Source of the DNA: Caballeronia cordobensis
Lineage (GTDB): Bacteria; Pseudomonadota; Gammaproteobacteria; Burkholderiales; Burkholderiaceae
Direction of reading: 5' to 3'
Length of the DNA: 64,000 bases
Assembly: GCF_001544575.2 (NCBI RefSeq)
Contig: NZ_FCNY02000008.1
Coordinates: 124,001-188,000 of the forward strand
Part shown: one piece after another, positions 51,262 through 59,957 of the stretch
Layout of the letters: the number at the start of each line of letters is the position of its first letter
Position numbering within the stretch: the first letter of the stretch is position 1
Program-made: the position numbers and the translations under genes
Notes under the pieces: generated by a model
Database searches by the model: none
What the model was told of the DNA's origin: nothing
Seen by the model: only the letters and a program-made list of their open reading frames with translations

Positions 51262-52200
51262 ATGAGCGCATCTCCGCAGCCAGGCGCCCCGGGCCCGAAC
51301 TTGCTGACGCCGGCCGGGCCCGCGCCGGAATCCGGACCTGTGCGCGAAAGCGGCGGCGCGAACTGGCTGACCTATCTCGGCCTCGCGCCGTTTTTCGCGT
51401 TCGCGCTGCTGTTTTTGCTATTGCCGACGGCTTTTCTGATGATCGGCGCGTTTCAGGACGCGCAGGGGCACTTCACGCTGGCGAATCTTCGCGAGCTGTT
51501 TCAGCCGGCCGTGCTCGATGCGTACTGGATCAGCGTGAAGGTGAGCGTCGCATCCGCGGCGGGCGGCGCGATCTTCGGCGTGCTGCTCGCGTGGGCCGCC
51601 GTGCACGGCCGGTTGCCCGCGTGGATCCGCCCGACGCTCATGACCTTTTCGGGCGTTGCGTCCAACTTCGCGGGCGTGCCGCTCGCCTTCGCGTTCATCT
51701 GTACACTCGGGCGCGTGGGCCTCGTGACGGTGCTGGCGAGGAAATATCTCGGCTTCAATCTCTATTCCACCGGATTCAGCATTCTCAGCTTTTTCGGGCT
51801 GACCATCACGTACCTTTACTTCCAGATTCCGTTGATGGTGCTCATCGTCACGCCGGCGCTCGATGGTCTGAAGCGCGAGTGGCGCGAAGCATGCGACTGC
51901 CTCGGCGGCACGGCAGCGCAGTACTGGCGCTACGTCGGATTGCCGGTCCTCTGGCCGAGCCTTCTGGGCGCGACGCTGCTGCTGTTCGCCAATGCATTCG
52001 GCGCGGTGGCGACGGCCTACGCGCTGACCGGCAGCTCGCTCAACATCGTTCCGATCCTGCTGTACGCGCAGATTCGCGGCGACGTGCTGCACAACCAGAA
52101 TCTCGGTTACGCACTCGCACTCGGGATGATCGTCGTGACGGGTTTGTCGAACGGCGCCTACATCTGGTTGCGCGCACGCGCCGAAAGGGGACGCCGATGA
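51262..52200 (+). CDS. ABC transporter permease (first)
   Basis: A 312-aa inner-membrane permease with a long Pro/Gly-rich N-tail and about six helices. The EAA-type coupling loop is EWREACDCLGGTAAQYWRYVGLPVLWPSLLG. It starts 20 bp after the receptor gene and overlaps the second permease (ATGA). It pairs with that permease as a heterodimer. Confidence 0.92.
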   Translation: MSASPQPGAPGPNLLTPAGPAPESGPVRESGGANWLTYLGLAPFFAFALLFLLLPTAFLMIGAFQDAQGHFTLANLRELFQPAVLDAYWISVKVSVASAAGGAIFGVLLAWAAVHGRLPAWIRPTLMTFSGVASNFAGVPLAFAFICTLGRVGLVTVLARKYLGFNLYSTGFSILSFFGLTITYLYFQIPLMVLIVTPALDGLKREWREACDCLGGTAAQYWRYVGLPVLWPSLLGATLLLFANAFGAVATAYALTGSSLNIVPILLYAQIRGDVLHNQNLGYALALGMIVVTGLSNGAYIWLRARAERGRR

Positions 52201-52988
52201 AATCGCAGTCCCGCGCGGGCGCCTGGATCGCGATGATCATCGGCACACTGTATTTTTTGATTCCGCTCGCCGCGACCTTCGAGTTCAGTCTGCGGATGCG
52301 TCGTGACGCGTACAGTTTCGATGCTTACCGGGTCGTGCTCGGCGATCCCCATTTTCAGGCTTCATTCGGCTATTCGGTGCTGATGGGGTTGCTCACCATC
52401 GTGATCGGCGTGCTGCTTGTCGTGCCCACCGCGTACTGGGTGCAATTGCGTTTGCCGAAGCTGCGGCCGGTCGTCGAGTTCATCACGTTGCTGCCGCTCG
52501 TGATACCGGCCATCGTGATCGTCTTCGGCTACCTGCGCATCTACAACAGCAGTTCGCTTCTCCCTCTCACCAGCAATGAACGCGCGACCGATCTCCTGCT
52601 CGTGTTCGGTTATGTCACGTTATCGCTGCCGTATATGTACCGCGCCGTCGATGCGGGCATGCGCGCCGTGGACGTGCGTTCGCTGACCGAGGCCGCTGAA
52701 TGCCTCGGCGCGGGCTGGACGACGATCCTATTCCGCGTGATCTTCCCGAACGTGCGCTCGGGAATTCTGTCCGGCGCGTTCCTGACGTTCGCCGTCGTGA
52801 TCGGTGAATTCACGATCGCGAGCCTGCTGGATCGCCCGGCGTTCGGCCCGTACCTGCAACTGATCGGTGCGAACCGCGCTTACGAGCCCTCGGCGCTGGC
52901 GATCATCGCCTTCATCGTGACGTGGGCATCGATGGGGTTGATCCAGGTGTTCGGCTCGGCGCGTGCGCTGGCCGGCCATAAAACCTGA
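52197..52988 (+). CDS. ABC transporter permease (second)
   Basis: A 263-aa permease of the same spermidine/putrescine-like class, six helices. The EAA loop reads LTEAAECLGAGWTTILFRVIFPNVRSGILSG. The ATG overlaps the first permease stop. The next gene, the ATPase, starts 19 bp downstream. Confidence 0.93.
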   Translation: MKSQSRAGAWIAMIIGTLYFLIPLAATFEFSLRMRRDAYSFDAYRVVLGDPHFQASFGYSVLMGLLTIVIGVLLVVPTAYWVQLRLPKLRPVVEFITLLPLVIPAIVIVFGYLRIYNSSSLLPLTSNERATDLLLVFGYVTLSLPYMYRAVDAGMRAVDVRSLTEAAECLGAGWTTILFRVIFPNVRSGILSGAFLTFAVVIGEFTIASLLDRPAFGPYLQLIGANRAYEPSALAIIAFIVTWASMGLIQVFGSARALAGHKT

Positions 52989-53007
52989 GCCGACGAGGCC
53001 GCGACCG

Positions 53008-54084
53008 ATGGCATTCCTCGAAATCGACAATCTTCACAAGACGTTCGGACCGAACGTCGCGCTGCATCGGTTCGACATGAAGATCGAGCAGGGCGAGTTC
53101 ATCACGTTTCTCGGTCCGTCCGGGTGCGGAAAGACCACCGTGCTGCGCATGATCGCCGGATTCGAAACGCCCACGCGTGGCACGATCCGCCTCAACGGGC
53201 GTGACGTCACGCACGTGCGCACGCGCGATCGCGCTGTCGGCATGGTGTTTCAGGCTTATGCGCTATTTCCCAACATGACGGTGGCGCAGAACATCGGCTT
53301 CGCGTTGAAGGTCGCGAAGCGCTCGCAGAAGGAGATGGACGCGCGCGTGGCCGAGATGCTCGACCTGATCAAGCTGCCGCATCTCGCGGGGCGTTATCCG
53401 TGGCAGTTGTCAGGCGGGCAGCAACAGCGCGTCGCGCTGGCGCGTGCGCTTGCGAGCAAGCCGCAGGTGTTGCTGCTCGACGAACCGCTTTCCGCGCTCG
53501 ACGCGAAAATCCGCGTCTCGCTGCGCGAAGACATCCGGGCGCTGCAGCGCGATCTCGGCATCACGTCGATTTTCGTCACGCACGATCAGGAAGAAGCGCT
53601 GTCTATCTCGGACCGCATCGTCGTGTTGAACGACGGGCGCGTCGAGCAAGTGGGTTCGCCGCTCGACATCTATAACTTTCCACGTACGCGCTTTGTTGCG
53701 TCGTTCGTGGGGACGCTCAATATCTTCGCCGGCCGGGTGATCGATCCCGCAACGGGGCGCATCGCGGTCGAAGGTCTGGAGCTGGTGACTTCGCGGTCGC
53801 TGTCCCCGGACGATGCCGGCAAGGAGCGCACGCTTGCGCTGCGGCCCGAGGCGATCCTGCTGGAGCCGCCATCGAACGGCCGTAATTCGCTGGCGGCGAC
53901 GGTCGAAGAGATCAGCTTCCTCGGTTCCGTGGTGCGTATTCGCGCGCGGGTCAACCGCGCAGTCGTTTCGCTCGATGTCTTCAACGATCCGAACCGGATT
54001 CTTCCCGAGCGCGGGCAGCCGGTGGCTCTTGGGTTTTCGCACGACAACCTGCTCGTGCTGGATGAGAGCGTGCAATCCGTATAA
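53008..54084 (+). CDS. ABC transporter ATP-binding protein (PotA/FbpC-like)
   Basis: A 358-aa ATPase with a C-terminal TOBE domain. Walker A is GPSGCGKTT, the Q-loop VFQAYALFPNMTV, the signature LSGGQQQR, Walker B VLLLDEPLSALD, and the H-loop VTHDQEEAL. It energises the importer formed by the preceding permeases and receptor. ATG 53008 begins the conserved FLEIDNLHKTFG. Confidence 0.94.
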   Translation: MAFLEIDNLHKTFGPNVALHRFDMKIEQGEFITFLGPSGCGKTTVLRMIAGFETPTRGTIRLNGRDVTHVRTRDRAVGMVFQAYALFPNMTVAQNIGFALKVAKRSQKEMDARVAEMLDLIKLPHLAGRYPWQLSGGQQQRVALARALASKPQVLLLDEPLSALDAKIRVSLREDIRALQRDLGITSIFVTHDQEEALSISDRIVVLNDGRVEQVGSPLDIYNFPRTRFVASFVGTLNIFAGRVIDPATGRIAVEGLELVTSRSLSPDDAGKERTLALRPEAILLEPPSNGRNSLAATVEEISFLGSVVRIRARVNRAVVSLDVFNDPNRILPERGQPVALGFSHDNLLVLDESVQSV

Positions 54085-54104
54085 ACACGACACCAAGGCG
54101 CGAC

Positions 54105-55643
54105 ATGGCGACTCGCTCAGCATCACTTCTGATCTCAATCGCAATCACGCTGATATTTTCAGGTTGCGCATCGCACTATGCGTATCGGGGCAAGATCCTC
54201 GTTCCCGAGCCACCCGAGCAGACTTGTCCTGCGGATGAGCAGGGCGACGTCGATACGAAATGCGCCAATGTCACTCCAGAGGTCGTCGATTCGAAATACG
54301 AGCTGCATTTCGTCGAATTCGACGATCAGGGCTGGACTTACGCCGATGATGAATCGAAGCCCGACGAACATCCTTCGCAACAGATCGACAAGCTGATGCA
54401 ACGCCTGCGCACTTTGCTTTCAAGAGGCGAGAAGGTAAAGCTTATCTTGTTCGTTCATGGATGGAAGCACAACGCGATGACGGAGGACAGCAACGTTCGC
54501 GACTTTCGCAGGCTGCTTGAACGCGCGGCCGCGGACGAGCTCTATCACGAGGGCGACAAAGATCGCATGCGCAAGGTGATAGGCGTGTATGTCGGGTGGC
54601 GGGGCAACCCGTGGCAGACCGTGAGTGGCAATCCGCTTCTGAATATCACGTTCTGGACCCGCAAGGACGCGGCGTCGCGCGTGGCGGCTGGATCGGTGCG
54701 CGAGCTGTTTGCGAGGCTTCGTTCGATGCGCCGGTATTACAACACGATGGCGCTGCAAAATTTCGATCCGGTGCCCCCCGTGCGGTCTCTGATGATCGGC
54801 CACAGCTTCGGCGGATTGATACTCTATACGGCGACGTCGGGCCCATTGATCGAGTCGCTCTCGGTCAAGAAGGATCTCAAGGGGCTGGAGGATCCCGAAT
54901 GGAGCGTCAATCTAGGCGACGACTCCGCGCAGGCTTTCGAATCCGTCGATCGCGTGGCGGATATGATCGTGCTCGTCAATCCGGCCTTTGAGTCTTCGCG
55001 GTTCCAGCCGCTCTACACTGTGGCTCAGCGCCGCGATCCCGCGCCACGATACGAGGCGCCAGTGCTCGTGTCGATCACGTCGGCCACAGACCAGGCCACC
55101 CGTCTGGCCTTTCCCGCCGGGCGCTTCATCAACACGCTTTTCGAGCGGCCGACTTCGTCCGACGAGCAGGCTAGCGCGATCAAGCAGACCCCGGGCAACA
55201 TGCAGGATTACGTGACCCATCACCTCAACAGGCCGAAGGACGGTACGTTCACCGAGCCGTGCGGGACCTGGACGACCGTGGGGAACCTGTTGACGATAAA
55301 GGGTCCGGAGCTGGACGCCAGAGTCACGAACAACAAGAGGCTTGAGAACGACATGGCCGACGACCAGATAGCATCGATCACGAAAAAGCAGCGCGATCAC
55401 GAGCCCTGGACCAGAAAGTTCTGCGGCGGCGCCACGCTTGAGGTTGCGGGCGGTCCCGGCACGGGCAACATCAATACGGCGGTCTGGAACGTCGTGGCGC
55501 AGGACACGGTCATCGACGGGCACGGCGATGTGATGAACCCCGCATTGCTCGATGTCGTCCGGCAGCTTTTCAGCGACACGGACGAGGGCAGGAAAGCAAA
55601 GGCGAAATCGGTCTCGGTGAAACCGGACGCGATCGCTCAATGA
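54105..55643 (+). CDS. Lipoprotein with alpha/beta hydrolase-like fold, unknown substrate
   Basis: A 512-aa protein. The signal ends at lipobox FSGC (Cys21), so it is lipid-anchored. KLILFVHGWKHNAM is an oxyanion-hole region and MIGHSFGGLILY gives the nucleophile Ser234, as in serine esterases and lipases. A later Asp and His are likely but not certain. Inserted segments (about 380-460) are unlike small lipases. Similar long hydrolase-like lipoproteins are often annotated as hypothetical. It starts 20 bp after the ATPase gene but is functionally different. Confidence 0.7.
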   Translation: MATRSASLLISIAITLIFSGCASHYAYRGKILVPEPPEQTCPADEQGDVDTKCANVTPEVVDSKYELHFVEFDDQGWTYADDESKPDEHPSQQIDKLMQRLRTLLSRGEKVKLILFVHGWKHNAMTEDSNVRDFRRLLERAAADELYHEGDKDRMRKVIGVYVGWRGNPWQTVSGNPLLNITFWTRKDAASRVAAGSVRELFARLRSMRRYYNTMALQNFDPVPPVRSLMIGHSFGGLILYTATSGPLIESLSVKKDLKGLEDPEWSVNLGDDSAQAFESVDRVADMIVLVNPAFESSRFQPLYTVAQRRDPAPRYEAPVLVSITSATDQATRLAFPAGRFINTLFERPTSSDEQASAIKQTPGNMQDYVTHHLNRPKDGTFTEPCGTWTTVGNLLTIKGPELDARVTNNKRLENDMADDQIASITKKQRDHEPWTRKFCGGATLEVAGGPGTGNINTAVWNVVAQDTVIDGHGDVMNPALLDVVRQLFSDTDEGRKAKAKSVSVKPDAIAQ

Positions 55644-55750
55644 GGGCATCGCATGAAAATACTTTATAGGCCTGACGGACCACTCAATAGAACCAAGAAC
55701 CGATTCTTCGCATAGTCCGGCAGCGGGCCGCGTGAATCTCGCGCATTCAT

Positions 55751-56359
55751 TCAAGCAACACCCTCAGCCGGAATGTCGCGCACCACCTCGGACAACTTGC
55801 CCGAATTGATCTCGTAGAAGAAGCCGTAAAGCTTGACGTTTTTCGGCACGGCCGCGCTGGCACGAAGCAACTGAACGTCGTGTTTTATCGAGTCCTCGAA
55901 GTTGGAAATGGCCAGGCTATCGTGATCGAACATCGTCGATATGTCGGCGTGGTGATGCTCATGGAACTCGCCAACGAGGTCTTCAGGATGGAAAGCCGTT
56001 GCGCCGCAGAACGAATGATGGACGACCACGACGTTTTGAACCTTGAAGAGATAGTCCATCGTTGCGACCGATTGCAATGCTGAAAACGCGCGGCCTCCTG
56101 CGTTCGACACGGCAAACAGCGTACGCGTGTTTCCGATCCGGTTGCCCGCGTCGTCAAGAATGTTCTCGCCTGGATAGACCTCATCCCCAAGATAGTCTGC
56201 GACAGCCTGCGGGATTTCACTTGCCCTCGGATCGAAGCAGTGAATCACGATGGTCTTCATCGGGATGAAACCGCTGAATCCTTGAAAGTTCGACCGGTCG
56301 AACCACGCCAGATCGAACCACGGTTGTGTCCTGAACTCGAATTCGCTGTATTGACTCAT
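55751..56359 (-). CDS. Beta-class carbonic anhydrase-like protein
   Basis: A 202-aa protein related to beta-carbonic anhydrases. The zinc ligands are in place: Cys41 and Asp43-Arg45 in CFDPR, then His115 and Cys118 in HHSFCG. These catalyse CO2 hydration in the family. The rest (VSNAGGRAFSALQSVATMDYLF) fits the small divergent branch. ATG 56359 begins the conserved sequence; AAGG is upstream. Isolated gene. Confidence 0.85.
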   Translation of the reverse strand: MSQYSEFEFRTQPWFDLAWFDRSNFQGFSGFIPMKTIVIHCFDPRASEIPQAVADYLGDEVYPGENILDDAGNRIGNTRTLFAVSNAGGRAFSALQSVATMDYLFKVQNVVVVHHSFCGATAFHPEDLVGEFHEHHHADISTMFDHDSLAISNFEDSIKHDVQLLRASAAVPKNVKLYGFFYEINSGKLSEVVRDIPAEGVA

Positions 56360-56622
56360 TTGCCTTGCTCCACGCTGTACGTTTCTCGACTGATCGGAAG
56401 GGCAGCGACCCGGCGCTGCATGTGCGGCGAGTATAGGTTGGTGAATCGGCGGCACGAATGACATTGAGCCCTCGATTCCTGCCATTGCGTCGCCGCGCGA
56501 AATATCGCTGCGCGGCACGGCCAGACGCTGGCAGAAAACGAGGTATGGTTGTCATTGCGCTCCTGCGCCGGATGCCTGTAGCGTGTTCCCCTCGAAACAT
56601 CCGCACTTCGATATGTCCGCCC

Positions 56623-57621
56623 ATGCCAGGAACCGACCATTCAGATAAGCGAGCGCCGCGTAAGGTGGTCATCGTCACGTATGACGGCGCGAAGCTCATG
56701 GACATATCAGGCCCGCTGCAGGCCTTCAGCGACGCTTGCTTTGAAAGCGGTCGCCCCGCGTATGACGTCGTCCTGGCGTCCGAAGCGGGCGGCGCGGTGG
56801 CCACGGACACGCGCGTGAAGCTTGAAACGGTGCGCCTCGATGACGCGGTGATGGCGTCCGTCGACACGCTGCTCGTCGCCGGCGCCGACCTGATCATGCC
56901 GGCGGCCGCCACCGCATCGCTGAGAGCGAGGCTCGTGAACTACCTGGACTGGCCGCGCCGGCTCGGTTCAGTCTGCACAGGCGCGTTCATCCTCGCGCAA
57001 CTCGGCATCCTCGACAGCCGGGACGTGACGACACACTGGGGCGCTTGCAGCCGGCTGGCGCAACAGCATCCCGCCATCAACGTGAAACCCGACGCGATTT
57101 TTGTCACGTCTGACCATATCTGGACTTCCGCGGGCGTCTCCGCCGGAATCGACATGGCGCTGGCCATGATCGAGGCCGATCTGGGCCATCTGACAGCGCT
57201 CAATGTCGCTCGCGGCATGGTTCTTTTTCTAAAGCGGCCAGGCGGCCAGTCGCAGTTCAGTATCGAGCTGCGTCAGCAGATGCGCGACGCGCGCGGCCGG
57301 TTCGAAGACCTTCATGACTGGATTCGCACCCATCTCGACGCGGATCTGTCGATTCCCGCTCTGGCGGATGCGGCACGGATGAGTCCGCGCAACTTCGCTC
57401 GCGTTTATCTTCGGGAAACCGGTGAAAGCCCCGCGAGAGTCGTCGAGCGGCTGCGCATAGAAGCTGCCAGACGTCTGCTCGAATCTGCGCACGACCCTAT
57501 TCAGGTGATCGCTCGCCGGACGGGTTTTGGCGACGATGAACGCATGCGCCGGGCATTCACGAAGGTGCATGGCGTGTCTCCGCAGGATTATCGCCGCCGC
57601 TTCGGAGCGCCGAAGGTATGA
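56623..57621 (+). CDS. GlxA-type AraC regulator with DJ-1/PfpI domain
   Basis: A 332-aa regulator. The N-terminal class I glutamine amidotransferase-like (DJ-1/PfpI) domain runs from about 15 to 190 (KVVIVTYDGAKLMDISGPLQAF; SVCTGAFILAQLGILD holds the elbow Cys). The C-terminal AraC domain has two HTHs (LADAARMSPRNFARVYLRETGESPARVVERLRIEAARRLL; GFGDDERMRRAFTKVHGVSPQDYRRRF). ATG 56623 fits the family length. It probably controls the HD protein gene downstream or its own neighbours. Confidence 0.88.
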   Translation: MPGTDHSDKRAPRKVVIVTYDGAKLMDISGPLQAFSDACFESGRPAYDVVLASEAGGAVATDTRVKLETVRLDDAVMASVDTLLVAGADLIMPAAATASLRARLVNYLDWPRRLGSVCTGAFILAQLGILDSRDVTTHWGACSRLAQQHPAINVKPDAIFVTSDHIWTSAGVSAGIDMALAMIEADLGHLTALNVARGMVLFLKRPGGQSQFSIELRQQMRDARGRFEDLHDWIRTHLDADLSIPALADAARMSPRNFARVYLRETGESPARVVERLRIEAARRLLESAHDPIQVIARRTGFGDDERMRRAFTKVHGVSPQDYRRRFGAPKV

Positions 57622-57748
57622 CGCGCATCGCGCCCAAGAAACCTGCAGGCGCAGCCGAACGACAATGTCCCGATACGAGGGGTGTTTGTCATTGCTGACG
57701 AAGACGGGCTGCATTATTTTCACCGGATAGAACATTCAAGGACTATCC

Positions 57749-58390
57749 ATGAAACATGCTGTCACCGTCGGAGGCATTACCGCGCCGGACTCGGAACTTG
57801 CACGTAAAGCGGCCGCGCTCGTCGAAACATCCCATACCAGGCCGCTCTTGAATCATGTTCACCGGACATGGTGGTTCGCGGAGTTCATCGGCAAGAAGCG
57901 GCAAATGAAATACGACCGCGAACTCGTGTATCTTGCCTCGCTGCTTCACGATCTCGGTTTGTCCGAGCATCACGCCGCGGACAAGCGCTTCGAAGTGGAT
58001 GGCGCCGACGCTGCGAGCAGATTCCTGCATGCGCATGACTATCCGAAAACAAAAATCGATGTGGTCTGGGATGCGATCGCGCTTCACGCTTGCGCCGATA
58101 TCGCCGATCGCAGGGAGCCGGAAGTCGCGCTCGTTCACTTCGGCGCCCACGTCGATGTGATGGGGCTCAGGATGGACGAGATCCCCGTGCAACTGATCGA
58201 CGATACGCTCGCGCTTTATCCGCGGCTGGGATTCAAAAAGGCGTTCACGCAGGCCCTCGCCGAAGTTGCGAGAAAGAAACCGCACACTGCCATCGGTACG
58301 GGCCTGGCCGACATTGGACGCCGCCTTGCACCGGCTGTCGAGATCCCTGATGTGTGTGACTTGCTCCTTGCGGCACCGTTCGAAAGCTGA
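57749..58390 (+). CDS. HD domain hydrolase-like protein
   Basis: A 213-aa protein with a metal-dependent HD domain: His36 (LLNHVHRTW), His67-Asp68 (LLHDLGL), His113 (ALHACAD) and Asp136. HD proteins hydrolyse phosphodiesters or nucleotides, and one subgroup acts on cyanamide or other small compounds. AAGGAC lies upstream of the ATG. It follows the GlxA-type gene by 127 bp and is alone otherwise. Confidence 0.8.
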   Translation: MKHAVTVGGITAPDSELARKAAALVETSHTRPLLNHVHRTWWFAEFIGKKRQMKYDRELVYLASLLHDLGLSEHHAADKRFEVDGADAASRFLHAHDYPKTKIDVVWDAIALHACADIADRREPEVALVHFGAHVDVMGLRMDEIPVQLIDDTLALYPRLGFKKAFTQALAEVARKKPHTAIGTGLADIGRRLAPAVEIPDVCDLLLAAPFES

Positions 58391-58430
58391 CCCGCATTGC
58401 GTGCCGTTTTTTTCGGGAACAAAAACTCTC

Positions 58431-58459
58431 TTGCATTTACGTGTGTATGCACCTATATT
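58431..58459 (+). promoter_or_regulatory. Sigma-70 promoter of the NmrA gene with overlapping inverted repeat
   Basis: TTGCAT (58431-58436), 17 bp, TATATT (58454-58459) is a good promoter. TGCAT-N10-ATGCA (58432-58451) overlaps the -35 and spacer, and a palindrome GCATATGC (58470-58477) follows. Both look like operator sites, perhaps for the MarR encoded downstream. Confidence 0.65.
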
Positions 58460-58503
58460 GTGTTTAAGGGCATATGCTCTCAATCTATGAGTAGAGGAAC
58501 GCT

Positions 58504-59385
58504 ATGAGCGAATCAAGTATTCTTGTCAGCGGCGCAACGGGCCGCACGGGTGGCGCAGCGATCGACGAGTTGCTCCGGATGGGCAGGCGCGTACGTGCTT
58601 ACGTGCGATCGGACGATGAGCGCGCAGCAGCGCTGAGGGCGCGCGGCATCGAGATCGCGGTGGGAGACTTCTCTGATATCGATGCGATTCGTGCCGCCAT
58701 GGAAGGGGTCAGTTCTGCCTACTTCCTGCATCCCATCGCACCGGGAATTCTCGGCGCCGCGGCATACTTCGCACAAGCCGCGAAGGAAGCCGGCGTCTCC
58801 GCGATCGTGAACATGTCGCAGATCTCGGCGCGGCGGGAATCCACCAGTCATGCAGCGCAAGATCACTGGATTTCAGAACGAATCTTCGACTGGTCGGGCG
58901 TGCCGACCACGCATCTGCGCCCCACCTTCTTCGCTGACTGGCTGGTCTATCCGCATTTCGCCAAGCAAATCTGGGCTAGAAAGAAGATCGACTTTCCCTT
59001 TGCGGATGGACGTCACGCTCCCATCAGCTCGGACGATCAAGGACGCGTGATTGCACACATCCTCGCCAATCCCGCAAGCCATGGCGGCAAGACTTACACG
59101 CTGCACGGCCCGGTCGAGATGAATCACACGGAAATCGCTGCCGCCATGAGCCAGGTACTTGGCGTGAACATAGAATACGCGCCGACTTCCATTGAAGACT
59201 TCAAGCAGCAGATGGAGGAGGTGTATAAGTTTCCGCCCTTTCTTGTTCAGCATCTTGTCGAAGTGGCGCAACACTATCGGGAAGGGGTGTTCGAAGGCAC
59301 TAACGATGTCGTCGAGACGATCACAGGAAGGCCCGCGCTTTCAGTCCCTGCTTTCATCGAGCAGAATCGGAGCGTTTTCGCCTGA
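58504..59385 (+). CDS. NmrA-like NAD(P)-binding protein
   Basis: A 293-aa atypical short-chain dehydrogenase. GATGRTGGAAIDELL (9-23) is the dinucleotide-binding turn. No Tyr-x3-Lys catalytic pair is obvious, as in NmrA/quinone-reductase-like (QorB) members, which act as redox sensors or quinone reductases. GAGGAA precedes the ATG. It is followed after 38 bp by a MarR gene on the same strand. Confidence 0.85.
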   Translation: MSESSILVSGATGRTGGAAIDELLRMGRRVRAYVRSDDERAAALRARGIEIAVGDFSDIDAIRAAMEGVSSAYFLHPIAPGILGAAAYFAQAAKEAGVSAIVNMSQISARRESTSHAAQDHWISERIFDWSGVPTTHLRPTFFADWLVYPHFAKQIWARKKIDFPFADGRHAPISSDDQGRVIAHILANPASHGGKTYTLHGPVEMNHTEIAAAMSQVLGVNIEYAPTSIEDFKQQMEEVYKFPPFLVQHLVEVAQHYREGVFEGTNDVVETITGRPALSVPAFIEQNRSVFA

Positions 59386-59423
59386 CGACCGCGCGAAGCG
59401 TCGGGTCATTTGAACGGCTTTTT

Positions 59424-59903
59424 ATGAGGAAATGCGAGATGCAGGAAGTGCAACCGGTCGGAGTCGAACAGTGCAATTGCTTTGCTGTGAGAAAGGCCGC
59501 GCGCCAGATCTCGCGTCTCTACGACGCCTTCCTTGAGCCTTCTGGCCTTCGCATCACGCAATTCCTTATCCTGGCAACGCTGGATGAGCAGCAGAGCGCG
59601 TCGATCAATGCCCTGGCCGAGCGCCTCGATATCGAGCGCACGGCCATGGGAAAGATGATCGGCTTTCTGGAGCGGGATGGTTTTGTCACGATGCGGCCGG
59701 CGCCAACAGATGGTCGCGTCCGTATCGTCGAACTCACCGCGGAGGGCAGGGCTCTTTTCGAACGGGCGACGCCGCTCTGGCTCGAAGCGCAGCATCAGTT
59801 CAGCGTCATGAACGGGGCAAAGAAGGTAGCCGGGCTGCGTCGAAGTCTTGCAGGGATGAAGGTCGATGGCGGACCGTCATCCTCGCTGGAAGAGCTGAGT
59901 TGA
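59424..59903 (+). CDS. MarR family transcriptional regulator
   Basis: A 159-aa winged-helix regulator. QISRLYDAFLEPSGLRITQFLILATLDEQQSASINALAERLDIERTAMGKMIGFLERDGFV is the MarR DNA-binding core. ATG 59439 would give a 154-aa product. The N-terminal EQCNCF has two Cys that could be redox-active (inference). The gene lies just after the NmrA gene and may regulate it via the repeats at 58432-58477. Confidence 0.88.
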   Translation: MRKCEMQEVQPVGVEQCNCFAVRKAARQISRLYDAFLEPSGLRITQFLILATLDEQQSASINALAERLDIERTAMGKMIGFLERDGFVTMRPAPTDGRVRIVELTAEGRALFERATPLWLEAQHQFSVMNGAKKVAGLRRSLAGMKVDGGPSSSLEELS

Positions 59904-59957
59904 TCGGTATATTCTTGAGTCAGGCACGCAGATCTTCTTCTGCCAACTTGAATCGAT

